Shown here: positions 33,601 through 46,636 of the stretch, piece after piece
Layout of the letters: each line of letters begins with the position of its first letter
Position numbering within the stretch: position 1 is the stretch's first letter
NCBI GenBank assembly: GCA_039619475.1
Contig: CM077116.1
Location: forward strand, 101,167,164-101,231,163
Direction: 5' to 3'
DNA from: Icerya purchasi
Lineage: Eukaryota; Arthropoda; Insecta; Hemiptera; Monophlebidae
DNA length: 64,000 nucleotides
Notes under the pieces: model-generated
Databases searched by the model: none
What the model was told of the DNA's origin: nothing
Seen by the model: only the letters and a program-made list of their open reading frames with translations
Program-made: the position numbers and the translations under genes

Positions 33601-36150
33601 GTGATCTCAACATCTAATTTATTAGTCGATAATCGGCTGGTGTAAAAAAAAAGTGTTTTTATTTCACAGATGAATCAAAAAAGATGGCTGATTTTTTTTT
33701 CACTAAAATTCAGTTTTAATTGTTGCATTCAAATATGACACATTTTTAACTCTGTTATGTTTCTGTTACGTTTCCGCTTTTAACGCCATTGAAAAAATTT
33801 AATTGAATATAAAAAATTAGAACATCGTTATAATACAAATGAACCACCTTTAAAGCTATATTATACTTGATTCTGGCTTCATCTTTCCGAAATTCTAATG
33901 TTTAATTCGAATATAAAGAGATATATCGTAAAGTTGATTGTTGAATTTTCGTAGTATGGAAATTATCTTCGACGCTGCAGCTCCTACTCATTTCCCTGAA
34001 ACTGTTAAAAGGATATTTCAGTATGATTCGGATAAAAATTCGAGTAAAAGTTTACATATATTCTATCATAGTGAAATTGAATGAGCTGTATACATATATA
34101 TACATATACATATACTATATATATGTATATATATGCATATGTATGTATATAATATACATTTATTGATAATCTTGTTCAATGTATTGTTGTATGTTGTTAA
34201 AGTGTATATTATTAGACATGAAATCAGTGGCTAGTGTAGTGGAGGCGGCAAAATTTCACAACACTTGATAATAATATCTTGTAAAAATTTGAACCATTTC
34301 ATTTCATATTTTTGTCGCACCTACAGTTCGGACCGACTAAAATGAGCACCGAACTTTTTATTATTTATTCTGTGATGGAACCGGGGAATCCGCTTTTTTT
34401 AAATGAATGTAACACAATTTTGCTCGTTGTAGTGACTGTTAACACCGTCTGTACTGACTTGCAGTGATTCCCACTGTTTTATTTTGTGCTCGGATTGTTT
34501 ACGACTAATATTCAATAAGAGTGACTTCTTTCATATAAAAAATACGTATTCAATATTGTATAATAACACCTGCAAATTAGGTTGCAGTACAAGTCCCTTC
34601 AAGGAAGTCCGTAAGTGATGTTTTAACAAATCAAAGGAAGTTTTATTTATTTCTCGATCATCAGTCGTCCAATTTGCATTGACTTAATCGTATATATATG
34701 TAACGCTTTCCAACCTATGATTTCGGTGCTCATAAGTACATGTTGTGATCGGAAACGTATCAAGTAGAGGGTGAGTGGAGTATTGCCATCCCCACCCCCT
34801 CAAAAAAATCAAAAAAAATTTCTGTCGGCATTTTCGGAAAATTCTAATTCGAAGTCGGAAAAACAAATTTGCCGATCACATATGATAACAAATGTGAAAA
34901 TCTTTTTTCATAATATTAGGGCGTAATAAAAATAAAATTATGAATTAGCATTTTTGAAATGAAAATGAATTCTGGTTTATTTCAGCTGAAAACTTTAAGT
35001 TGATTCAGTTGCAATATCGGCGAATAAAAATTTGTTTTGTAAAACCAAAAATTTGAAATATAGAATTCATATGCACTGATTTGAAAACAAAAGACCAATT
35101 CATTTATTTGTGTCGGCTATATAGAATAGTCAGCAGAAAGGTGTGATACTTGGCAACTCTTTTTTTTTGGACGCTCAAATGAACACAAAAAAAGTATCAT
35201 CTTCTTTTAAAGTTTGTGTCTTCGATGTTTCACTTTTCTTCTATGATAAATTAAAACGCTGTTATCGCAAATCTGTGAAATGGCGGTATGCAATATGTGT
35301 AAAAATCTTAATGACTTTTTTAAAGAAACGCGAATTAATCATACGATTAATTGTTTTGTTGTCAGAAATATCACATCAGTCGGTTAAAAGTTTAGCTTCG
35401 AGTTTTTTAGTTTTTCTTTCCTTTTGCTTCTTTTTTTTTGTTCTTGTTCTTAAGCTTGAGTTCATCAATAGCTTCCGCGTTTATTTCGAATAGCTTTTCT
35501 TACTTCAAAGTTAATTATATCGTAAAACAGTTTTTAATACAATCAACGCAAATTACCGATTATCCGTATTTGGTACATTTATTTTTTTTTATGCATATAT
35601 CATTATTGTCATCACTCACTTCATATTTATTTAAAATCACTCCAAGGCTTACTTCTATCGAAGACGTTTTATGGCGCCTCCGAAAAATATTTGTTTCATT
35701 AATTCAATTATATTTTGCTTACATTTATAACTTTTTTAAGTTTAATTAAAATTTCAATATTTAAAAATTTCCAATGTAGTTTTAGAAAATATAATGTACG
35801 AAAAAAGTAATCAATTTTTAGATTTTTGAGTTCACCTAGGAGCATTATGTCACCTGTAATACCTCAGCATGTGTAGTATGCTGCGTATATCGCACATAAA
35901 TGGTTGGCGTGATCCTCTATGTATCTATTTTATATTGCTGTATACATTAACGTTCACGAAATATAATTAAAAAAAAAAAAATGAATAAACGTCTTCAAAA
36001 TAAATTTGCTAACTTATCAAGGGCAAAATTTTTCAAAATTTCTATTAACTTTATCGGAATATTGCTGTTAAAATTTCAATAAGTATTTAAATAAGCAAAT
36101 ACAGAAAGAAAAAAACAATCATCACAGCTGGTTACTGTTATAAGGTGCTG
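30655..36150. other. Unassigned 5.5-kb stretch
   Basis: A TA tract at about 30695-30716, a GC-richer block at 31380-31780 with overlapping short ORFs (31479-31732), a T-run near 31970-31985, mixed TA/CA tracts at 34090-34160, and open frames at 35143-35749 rich in Phe/Leu/Ser. No transposase, RT, tRNA or repeated family was found. The GC-richer parts could be conserved or regulatory host DNA, but nothing in the sequence proves it. Confidence 0.4.
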
Positions 36151-36179
36151 GTCCCATCGACAGAAAAACGAAACAACCA

Positions 36180-38865
36180 CCGGTGGGTAAGGTCTGCGCG
36201 TCCACGTGTCGTGCGGGGTGGTATATGTCACCAGAAATTCAAAACGAATTTATTGCAATTTTGGGAAATAAAGTTCGCCAACATATCATCAGACAAGTAA
36301 AAAAGGCCAAGTATTATTCGATTACATTCGACAATACTGCAGATGTTTCTCATAAAGATCAAACAAGCTAGGTATTAAGATATGTAGTGATTAAAAATCA
36401 GGACTGGAATCTTTCATAGATTTCATTGAAACAAAAAATAAAACTGCTGAAGGAATTTCAAAGATGATTCTGAGCAAGCTTGAAGCTGATGGTCTTGATA
36501 TAAAAAATGCACACGCGTTTAGAATTGGACTTATACAGCTGACCGCGTACGATGCTTGCTACTCGAATCTCGATACTCGCTTGCACGCACACACGCACAC
36601 ATCAGTATATAATAGAAAGGGACAGAGTGAAGGTCGCCCACCGGATGACGTATAGCACGATTTTCGTTACCTCGCCTTTTCTGTCAGTTTACTCCTACCG
36701 ACAAGCTGCGCATAAGAACTTCGTTCCAAAACTGTAGAGGACAAGCATTTGAACATGTTACTATCATGGCTGGAAGGCATTCAGGAGTTCAGCAAAGAAT
36801 GAAAGAAAGAAATCCCAAACTTGAATTCGTACCTTGCTCAAATCATTCGTTAAACTTGGTTTGCCTACACGCTGTCTCAGTTGAGGCGAGTTCAGTAAAT
36901 GTTTTTGGAAAACTAGAACGTTGCTATTCATTTTCATGTCCACACATCATTGGGAAGTTCTGATAGCAGCTACAGGCAAACGTTAAAACCTGTTCAAGAT
37001 ACGTGATGGGGTACAAAAGGCGATGCCGTAAATATAGGGTGATTTTTTAAGAGTTAAGTTTTTCAGGTTGGCAGCACTGGTTGGTATTGGCGTCCAAATG
37101 TCATCTGTCAAAGTGAAAAGTTTTCAGTATACTCTCTGCCATTTCATCATGGAAAGACTTACAAACGAGCAACGATTGTGATATGGTTGAAATTTATTAT
37201 CAAAAACCAGTGCTCTGTGAAAAATGTGCATCGTTTGTTACGACCTGGTGAATCAACAATTCGTGCTGTTATCACCAAATTTCGCACCAAATTTGGTGAT
37301 AACAGCACGAATTGTTGATTCACCAGGTCGATTATCATAATATGGTCGTAACAAACGATGCACATTTTTCACAGAGCACTGGTTTTTCATAATAAATTTC
37401 AATCATATCGCAATCGTTGCTCGTTTGTAAGTCTTTCCATGATGAAATGGCAGAGAGTATACTGAAAACTTTTCACTTTGACAGATGACGTTTGGACGCT
37501 AATACCAACCAGTGCTGCCAACCTGAAAAACTTAACTCTTAAAAAATCACCCTATATAACATGGCTGCAAAGACATTGTCATCACTTTGGAAAAACTGTC
37601 AGAGACAGTTCAAAGCTTAAACAACATAAGAACAGATGCAAGAATTTTGCTAATTGCGATGCAGTCACTTTCCTTTCTTTGTTTCTTGGACCTCTGGCAA
37701 TCTATATGAAGTGAATGATGCACAAAAATATTTACAAAGAAAGGGACTTCGTATAAACCTGTGCGCTCAGAAAGTAAATGCTTTGCAGATTGTACTGATA
37801 GAGAAATGAGAGGAATGGGCAGGCGACGCTGTAAGTTACGCAAAATATATGTGTGAAGAACGTAGTATTTCCAAAGAACCTCAGAGGCGCATAACAAGAA
37901 GGCACATTTTTGATAACGGAACCAGAGATGCCAACTTGTCTTATGAAAATGAGTTGAGATGGAAGCTGATTTTTTCGTCAGATAGAATAATTGCAGAAAT
38001 TCGTGAGGAGGGGTAATTTGGCGGATAAATTTGCGTATTTAACGCTGGCTATATTATTATATTCGGACGACATTAAACGTAATCTCTAGACTTTGCATCT
38101 GCCGAAATTGACAAGCAGGACTCCAAGCTCGAATGACTTAAACTGCGAACTTTCATTGCTGCCACAGGCAATTATAATAAATTAATTAATGTGGACCCGT
38201 CCGAATTATTAATATTTTTTGTGAAATCCAAGTTGGAAGATACGCTGCCCAATATTAGAATAATGTTCCGAATATTCCTCACAATTGCCATAAGCAATGC
38301 CAGTTGTGAAACAAGTTTTTCAAAATTTTGAAATTGATCAAAAATTATTCAAGATCAACAATGAGTGTCTGAAGACCAATCTGGCTATCATTAAGCAAAA
38401 GGTATGTCATATAGACATTGATAGTGCAATAAAAGACTTTGCTCTTAAAAAAAGTAGACGAATAGAGTTTTAGTTAAAGACAGAAGTTTTATTTTTAATT
38501 CTATCAATTGTATTATTTTTTAACAAAGATATAAATACTGACAGTATCGTTCTAGTTCTAATTGCAAGTACTATATTCAATTTGCTAATAACTTAATCTT
38601 GTCGATCGTTAACACATAATCGTAAGTGTTCTGTACTTGTTAAATCAATGTAAGTGGCATACGTGTAAGAATTTTTGCCATAAATGATATATATATATGA
38701 CTTTTTTATTTGTAACCTGTACAATACCCAATAATGATGATTTTTCTTGCCGAAAAGTTCTTTAGAATTACCGTATATTTTAGAGTCTTTCGAACTGAAA
38801 TACCTAAATAAGGGGCGGCGAAATTTGCCTACGCCCCGGCGGCTAAAACCCACGCTACGTCACTG
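36180..38865 (+). mobile_element. hAT transposon remnant (ZMYM1-like transposase)
   Basis: Plus-strand frames match the transposase-like protein of the ZMYM1-type hAT group: MSPEIQNEFIAILGNKVRQH and KKAKYYSITFDNTADVSHKD (36225-36370), SKMILSKLEADGLDIKNA (to about 36510), then RGQAFEHVTIMAGRHSGVQQ and FVPCSNHSLNLVCLHAVSVE (36738-36895). It resumes after a mariner-derived insertion with EEWAGDAVSYAKYMCEERSI (about 37812-37870) and SYENELRWKLIFSSDRIIAE, and ends with a LPNIRIMFRIFLTIAISNAS dimerisation-type block (about 38248-38308). About 220 bp at 36515-36735 do not fit the protein: an insertion or lost intron. The 3' end carries a hAT-like terminus ending CACGCTACGTCACTG at 38865. No matching 5' terminus was seen. 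Many stops: inactive. Confidence 0.9.
37035..37554. mobile_element. Palindromic mariner-derived element with TA duplication
   Basis: Two arms (37035-37282 and 37289-37554) are reverse complements around a 6-bp centre (CGCACC). The ends are TAGGGTGATTTTTTAAGAG / complement, flanked by TA at 37033-37034 and 37555-37556. Each arm carries the 5' end of a mariner-type transposase gene: MERLTNEQRL, MVEIYYQNQCS-like frames and GESTIRAVITKFRTKF (helix-turn-helix region). The right arm keeps 18 bp (encoding PYYDNR-like residues) that the left arm has lost. The element is thus two transposon left ends joined head to head, with no catalytic domain. It sits inside the hAT remnant and must be younger than it. 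Confidence 0.93.
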
Positions 38866-39245
38866 TATAATAGCGCATCGAAAATCAACTTGACTATTAA
38901 AATAGTTATCGATAGTTTACAAAATTATTCGTATAAGTTTTATAATATGTATATAGACCGATATCAAAAATGTAATGTTCAAAAATGAAAACATATTTCG
39001 CAGCCAGAACTACATATTTATGTTGCTTTATATAATACTTTGAATATATGTAGCTCTGGCCACTAATCACGTAGGTTTTTGTTCGATTTAAAGATAATAT
39101 TTCGGGTTTGTTATTGGTCTGTTTATTATGTCGAAATAATATTTAAACTAAAAAAAAAAAAAAATCGAATATTAAGGGGGCGGATGGTACTTGAAAACGG
39201 CTGATGCGAAAGAATTATTTATGTCTAGCCCTATGTTATAAGGTA
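38866..39245. other. Unassigned DNA
   Basis: An A-run at about 39151-39164; nothing else seen. Confidence 0.45.
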
Positions 39246-40078
39246 TGATGGGGTTGATTGAACGGAAAAATTGTGATTTTCAAATTTAACATCGCCTGCT
39301 TTAGTTTTCGACACTTGGTAATTATTCTGTTCTTAAGTGTAATCGATGAAGATGAAATTCGCAATAAGTTCCGACTAACCGATGATCCCGGGTCAAAATC
39401 CACTAAAAAGCAAAACCGATGTTACGGAAAAAATGCGCCTATTCCGTGTAATTGCTGATAAATGTCCTTTGGGGCCAACGTTCATTTTGTTTCTTCAGAG
39501 AGGTCATATAAATAGGAATTTGAGGACTTTTGTTGACCGCGTCCGAAAACTTTTTTGGGGCATTTCCGCTTTATCGATAGAGCAGCGATGTATTAACTAG
39601 AGTTTTAATGCGAACGGACGAATCTTGGTGGTAGTGGCAGGCTGCCGCTATTGACTGGCTAATTGGTTATGTTGCTCAAAGAGCTAACCGCGACAAAACG
39701 GAGGTTGCGGTTATCGGTAGGATTTATAATTAAACAGGAAACGACGGTCGAAAAAGTTCGCTAAATAACAACTGAAAACTTTCGTTGCAGTGGAAAGCGC
39801 AACAGGACCGATTGGACCAACTTTCAAAAACTAAGCGAAGGTTCCTTCACCGTTCCGTACCGGTATTCTACGTCTCGAAAGCATCACTACATTCGGTATG
39901 TTTGCGCCCTTATTCATTACGAAATATAGAAAACGGGGTCGATTAAACGGAGAAGTTGTGATTTCTAAATATCGCGTATTTTCGACATTTTTATTTCGGC
40001 TCGAGCCGGTAATTATTTAGTTCTTAAATAGATATATATCATTATTGATGAAGACAAAATTCACCGAGAAAATGATAA
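39246..40078 (+). repeat. Diverged local direct duplication
   Basis: Segment 39246-39371 and segment 39930-40078 share the order GGGGT.GATT.AACGGA, TTGTGATTT, TTTTCGACA, GGTAATTATT..GTTCTTAA, and TGATGAAGA..AAATTC.C, with short indels. The spacing between copies is about 680 bp. No coding frame is kept in both. Tandem duplication of a larger unit, or two old copies of an unnamed repeat. Confidence 0.6.
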
Positions 40079-41360
40079 ATATTCAATTAGTATTCCGTTA
40101 AATGATTACTTCGCTATATATTTCAATCGACGCTTAATTAAAAACCAGTTCGTTGCTACCTGATAGTTGCCTGCACGGTTTCATTATCCAGCTAGTGCGA
40201 GAAATGAAGAACTCAACGGAAGTCGGTCTGAAAATTAGGTTAGGTTGATATCTAAAGCAGATGATGAGATAAACGACATTAGGATGTCGGTATTAAATTC
40301 ATTTTCAAACAACTAACTTTAGACATACATAGAATAAAAATATGGAAAATAGAAACTCGTATTTGCCGTCTTAATAATATTCTGTTTTATTACTGAAGAT
40401 GCTTTTCGCTATTTCACTATTTACGAGCCATTTTTGTTTTTTTTTTATTTTTTTATTAGAATTCTTACACGATAACCGAGCCCATAATTAAATCTAAAAT
40501 CTACTAAGGAATTTACTTCAACCGAAAGGTTGAGGACCATTATCCTCGCTACGCGTTCTCCAACTTCGTTTGAAACGGATGAGACACGCACGTGATTAAC
40601 GACGGTTTGTTGGAGAACCGTTCATTTTTCAAGAACGGCTCGCGGAAAGAGTTCTCGGTAAAAGTACCCCGTTCATCGACTTTTGACTTTGATCTCTGTA
40701 TATTACAAGAACTAAGAACAAAAACTATATGAAGAGTCAATGACAGTGAATTAAGTTTAAGGAAGGAAGCAAAAGAGGAGAAATGAACGAATCCAGAGAA
40801 ATTTTTCTACAAAATTCAGTTATATTTTTTACTTATTTACCATGCTAATCGAGAAACAATCGATTTTTAAAGCAATTCGAAATATTTATTTTATGCATTG
40901 ATGATTTTCACATATTTCCATTCGATTAATACGAATAATCGAGTATCCGAATAATTCGATTATGTAGGTTATTGCAAGAATCATTGGATTATGTAGCTAA
41001 ACTTCAATCGCACAATTTCGGAATTTTTGTGTTTTTTCCTTTGTTACCATCCGATATTTGTAACTGGTGTTTTTTTTTCTGTTAGGTCTTCCGTACTTTA
41101 TTATTTGTTTTTTTTGTATCTACTTCGATGGCTTCAACGATAAAATTTAATTCCCAGTAATCGCATTAAAATTATAACGATCGTTAAAAAAAGCAAAATT
41201 CTTCCATTTATTGACGTAAAATTTAATGTAACGCTAGCTGATCTGATTTTATCGTAATTTATAACTTACAAACTACAATTAAAAGAGTAAAATTAAAAAT
41301 TTAACTTACGGTAAAATTCAAAGCAACACTTGTACACAACGAAATACACCAAACCCTACA
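40079..41360. other. Unassigned AT-rich DNA
   Basis: T-rich runs near 40436-40456 and 41070-41120. No motif found. The minus frame at 40549-40740 has no domain. Confidence 0.45.
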
Positions 41361-41365
41361 CATTT

Positions 41366-42245
41366 TTTTTTTTTTTACTAAAACTTGTTTAACATAAATG
41401 TATTTACATTTTACAATCATCATCATCTCCAGTAGTTGTCACCATAGGGAGGGTATCGTGATTAATATTAGTCCATCAATGAGGCACAGTAAGTTTCATA
41501 GCGATCTTCTGACTAGCGTACACATACCACAAATGAGAGTCCTGTTTTTTGCCGAACAATATCTCTCCATCGTGTCGGTGTATGTCCTGCTGGTCATTTA
41601 CCGTTAATAATCCTCATAATCATCAGTCTTTTCGTTCCTTCTTGCTTCCGTATAATATGCCTAAGAAAATTCATCATTCCGGTGACGACCACGATTGAGA
41701 TGTCTCCCGTGTCTTGCTGATTTCCCGTAGAACCGATTCTTCAACTGTTTTGCTGTCTACGGTATCAGCCGCCTCCAGCACCATAATTCAAACGCATCAA
41801 TTCTTTTTCTATCTGATTTTTTCATAGTCCAGATTTCCGCTGCATACAGTGCAATGGAAAACACAAGAGTCTGAATCAACTTAATCTTTACATGTTTTCC
41901 AATAGAACTGTCCTTCCAAATCCGGCTTAGTTTTGTCATAACATTTCCAATAATTTCAATTCTTCGCCTTATTTCATTTTCTAAACCTCCTTTCATTTTC
42001 AAAAGCGAAACTAGGTATAGAAAACTTTGAACAAGTTCATAGCCGGCGAATGTCCTTCCATCACGCGCGGAATTACATTTTATCCGTTTACAATCATTAT
42101 TTTTGTCATATTTTTATTGACATTAACTACATATTGTCCACTGATATTTTCCAAAAGTTTCAAAAGTTTATTCATCTCTGTCATATCTGCAGCTATTAAA
42201 GTCGTATCGTCTGCACATTTGAGGTTTCTAGAACCAGTCTTTACA
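41366..42245 (-). mobile_element. RTE-clade LINE, RT motif C to 3' end
   Basis: The minus strand reads CADDTTLIAADMTEMNKLLK (motif C, about 42222-42160), then KGGLENEIRRRIEIIGNVMT and TLVFSIALYAAEIWTMKKSD and IDAFELWCWRRLIPW (41995-41755). The last block, SIALYAAEIWT...DAFE-x-WCWRR, is diagnostic of RTE-type ORF2. Decayed C-terminal sequence follows to a GATGATGATG-like tail near 41421 and a poly(A) tail (T-tract 41364-41376). Motif C starts C-ADD instead of Y/F-ADD. Everything 5' of motif C is missing: 5' truncation. Confidence 0.9.
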
Positions 42246-45200
42246 AAAAAAACTAAAAATTCGTAAATTGTACGTGGTGATGTAAGTTAAACGAAGATGA
42301 GAGCCTAGGATGATAAGATCATTGTCATTAGTCAACGTTAAGAACGTACTGAGCCGAGAACGTTTTCTAAGAAAATGTCACGAAATTTTATTATTCACTT
42401 TCAACTAATCGGTGGCTAGGGAAATGTCTTATTTACATACACACTATTTTATTCAATTTATGATCAACGGTTTAAGTTCATGTTTTCATCAAAAATAAGT
42501 ACTCATATTTCACACCCCATTCGAAAAAGTGTCACAATGTACTTCTATTCAAAAGGTATGGAAATGTTGGTTTAATTTTTACTTAAATTTTCCGTTTCAC
42601 CTAGTGTTCGTTTGGCTACACAGTGCTCCAAATGTCTTCTTTTGGACCAGCTTTTGGGAGACCCCATCAGTCCCGGTTATTAGGGTGCGCACCGTGTCGG
42701 TGCCGCTACGACTCGTTAATAATTATTTAAACGACTTATACTAATTGAGTCTTTGACTTACCTCGGTAACGTTTACCGGTACGTGAAAATATTCACATAA
42801 ATCTGGTGACGCAAAAAATCTTTAACCTCTGAATTAGACATATAAATGTCAATGTACTAAAAAAAACTCACCAAAAACAGATAAAAATTGAGCGACATGT
42901 TTCATGGAGAGTACATGATACCGAAATATATCGGTTGATTTTTATCAATTTATTTGTAATATGTGCATATATACTTATATATATATATATGTGTATATAT
43001 ATATGTATATATATACATGTTGCATATGTATAAACATGTTCATATTTTATCATCGTGACTACTTCACACTGCTGCCGTCAATGCAAAAATAGATTTTGCT
43101 TTCATTAATCCTAAAATTGTGGTTTGTGATCACAGATATTCATAAAAAAGTTGAAAAAAAAGTTATTTATTTATATTCCAGCGGAACTGTGGGTTTTTTA
43201 TATTCTTTTTTATGAAGTAACCTTTTATAAAATTCGGTTCTATTTGTACAAGCGTGAAACATAGTTTAGAAATTATCGCGTAATCTGGATTATGGTTTTA
43301 AGATTATGGATAAAAGCAGAAAACATAATTAACACATAAACTCCGGAACACGGCATTGCTGTTATTTTCGATCAGACTCTCTCGATAAAAAGTCCTAAAG
43401 AAATGCAAGAGTGAATGACGATTAAACACGGAATATGCAGGCGGTGAAGAAAAAGAAGATGCAGAGATAACAAAAAGTGAGTGTTGAAGATTAATACATT
43501 GAATGAAAACAGCAAAATATTACAGTATCGCGTCCTTCATGCGAGAATCAATGCGATCACGAAACCAGTTTGGGCATTGCTGCTGCTTTACAGAAATGCT
43601 GTTAATGAAATATTTCGGAGGTTTTTAAAAAGCCTTACATGAACAGATCGACCGATTAAAACTATTTCTAGATTTTGCCCATCTTACGAAGTTGTACAAT
43701 TAAATGCGTATACGCAAATAAAACCGAAAATGAAATATTCATTAAAAATAATTAAACCCTCCGGTATATCATTGCAAAAAATAGTTAGGATTTTCTGTTC
43801 AGCCAACAAAAAAAAACTACCCGATAAATTTCAAAAATTTCTTTAACATCAGATTCCGTTTCACAAAGTTCCAGTCATGCTCTACTATAACGAGTTACGA
43901 AAAATTGCGCTTTTACGGGTAGACCAATCAAAATTGCATCATAAAATCCAATATTTTTATTCGTTTCTATAGCAATCTAATCGCCATATCAACACTCTCA
44001 TCCTAACCGAATGTTATCGACAGCGAAATATGTCCGATTTTTACGTTGCATTGTTCACTCGTCCGAAACATCTAGATCAGGAAAACACATATCCGTTTTA
44101 ACGAATCGAGCTAATAAAGGAACTGGTGCATATTAAAGTCTTCGTGGCTCATAACGATTATTTCAAAAGCAGCTTAATTTGATAAAAACTAAATGCGATC
44201 ACGATTCGTTGCTTACACAAACCTTTTTGTCGGGAAGTATTTGGAATATTCCATACTAGAATCTGAACAGTAGACTCGCTATCGTGCCAGAATGGACCAT
44301 TGCTGATAGAATAGTCAATCCGTTACTAAAAGGTTGTAATCAATTTGCGACGATGTGATTTTAACTGACGGCTTCATTTTTTTGAATATACATATATATA
44401 TTACATATGTACCAGAAAACTCGACTATTCATCAATACTTCAAAATTACAAAATTCAAAAACACGGCTCCGTCGTCATGCATTTCAATCGCTTTATAGAT
44501 AGTGCTTTATGCGTGTTTATTTAAATAGTTATTAACGTGAAATTCGACAGGTTAAGCAAAATTCAAAAATGTTTTTTGAACATGTGATATGGAAATACTA
44601 CTCGTCGTTTTCCTACACATTTCGATATCAATATCGCGTGGGATGAAACTGAGCAACTCTGTATAAATTGCCCTGATTGGACTGACAGTATCACATCACG
44701 CGCTGGTTTCTTTCGAAAAGAAAGATTAAGCTATCAACTAACAAATATGCGGCCGAGCTGCCGACTTTGATAGATAGAAATACCGGTCGATACAAGCGGT
44801 CAATTTTAAAGTGGACATTTTTCTATTTTTTGGCCATACAGTTAGCACGGCTATCACTGGATTTCCAGGTTGGATGCAAATTAAAGGGAAGCGGGGAATA
44901 AAGTATTATCAAGGTATAAAGGACAAAATATGGTCGCCGACATGCGAGTGTGGTAAAAGGTTTCGGCGAGGAGGCGACGGGGACGCCGTAATGGATTTTT
45001 TCGCATATTTCCTGATATAGGTGGCGATGCGAGCGCCGGTACCGAACAGGCAGGTAAGGAGAGAAAAACGGATGCAAAGACGGTGGCGGTGGCGAGCCAG
45101 AGATTCGGCGAGAACTCGAGCCAAAATTGCAAATGGCATTCCGATGTTTAAAGTTAATGGATGTGTGGCACGTTGCGAAGTAATCTCTAGCGTGCAGTTT

Positions 45201-46610
45201 CATCGAGGTAACGAGTCGAGTAAGTGGGCACGAAAAAATAGATACCGCGTCTCGGTGCGACACCTTGTCGGTAAAAAGCCGAAAATGAATATGTAGCGAC
45301 GGGTGCGCAGATGGGCGCGGGGTAATAGTATTTCGAAATGATGCAGATTTCGAGAACAGGTTCGCTGTTCGGCCGGGTCCGTATAAATAATAGACTTGTC
45401 AAAAAGTTCATGTTGCGCGAACGAAGATTACCAGCGGCAAGACGCCGGCGGTCTCGTTGAATTTGCAGTCATCGTCAGCAGCCATTTTGACGAGGTGCAG
45501 CGAGAAGTTTTAATATCGCGTGCTCGTCTATCGGATAAAAAATAAGTAATAACGCTTTCAACAGTTTTATCGCGGCAATAATGATGATCAGCGCGACGCC
45601 TCGATGCTCCCCACCACTTACAACAATTACAGCTCGTCGACAGCTGTTCTTGTGTTTTTTTCGGCCGGTTAATCTCTCGAATCAAAATGGAAAACTTTTT
45701 CTCATTATTTGCGAAAACTTTTATTTAAAATATGCGTCGCGCAAAATCCCCGACAAACGATTTCCCCGCCGCTCCTTCCAGAGCCCTACTTCAACTAACA
45801 AGACCGCACCGATGCTACTAGGGCAAGCAGTGCAACACTCGAGTCGCCATTTTATTCGCCTTTTTTTCCCGCTCTTTCCCGTCTGAACGGTTTCACAATA
45901 GGACGAACTGCCGTGCCATGTAAATAGACACCTGACGACTGATTCGATTAACACACGTCAAACGCGATGAAACGATTTCTGACCTTGAATTGCGACCGAG
46001 TCTTGGAACTTTCCATTGTTCGCCACTACTATTTGACGGGCTATACAAAAAACGCGCGAGATTTTAATTACAGTTCCGCGTTATTCGGTGTCCGTGCGCG
46101 TAATAGACACATGCCTTGTTGAACTAACAGTGATGAAGATTGCGCGTATTGCCTCAGACTGACTGACGAACAATGTATCGAGAACCGCTACAAACAGGGA
46201 AAGTCCATCTTGTATTACGGAATAAATCATAATTACTGGAGAATATAAAAAATATGTAAAACTCTGTCCGTGAGGAACGGAAGACTAACAACAAATCAAG
46301 ATCCAGCCTTCCTGCCGAGCGTTAACTGATTTGGTTCGATCTTTTCCCGGCCGTATCTGAGAGTGGTTTTCAGGGGTTCTCTCTCCCCCGAAATGTTTGC
46401 GAAATAATAACTCCTTGAATTAAATGGACAGAAATTCAGAATAAATTTATTTCTTTTCAATTTTTGACAAAAGAAAATCGAAATTTTTACGGATTCTATG
46501 GAAACGATTATTTTTTATTTGTTTATATTTTAGTGTACAAATATTGCATATACAATAATTGACTGCCAGGCTTTAGTGTACTATTTATAAGTAAATATAT
46601 TTCACGATAT
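42246..46610. other. Unassigned 4.4-kb stretch, GC-rich 44.9-45.7 kb
   Basis: TA/CA dinucleotide tracts at 42965-43022. From about 44900 to 45660 the sequence is clearly G+C and CpG rich, with overlapping ORFs in several frames (longest 44823-45263 minus, 146 codons, Pro/Ser/Arg-rich, no domain). Multiple long frames in GC-rich DNA are expected by chance. The block could be a promoter or 5' exon region of a host gene; see the promoter candidate. Elsewhere nothing was recognised. Confidence 0.4.
45382..45412 (+). promoter_or_regulatory. Candidate TATA/initiator core promoter
   Basis: TATAAATA at 45382-45389 sits within the GC-rich island. TTCATG (an initiator-like sequence) lies at 45407-45412, the usual 25-30 bp downstream, and an AGACG element follows at about +30, where arthropod downstream promoter elements fall. 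No clear ORF starts just downstream, so a first non-coding exon would be required. Motifs this short arise by chance. Confidence 0.25.
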
Positions 46611-46636
46611 CCCCCCCCCCCACATATATATATATA

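Noticed and set aside
36464..36737. Two His/Thr-rich ORFs as genes
   Set aside because: They cover the end of a hAT block and a non-matching insert with CACA repeats; no independent coding evidence.
44823..45263. 146-codon minus-strand ORF as a protein gene
   Set aside because: Several frames on both strands are open across this GC-rich block, with no domain and low-complexity Pro/Ser/Arg composition.
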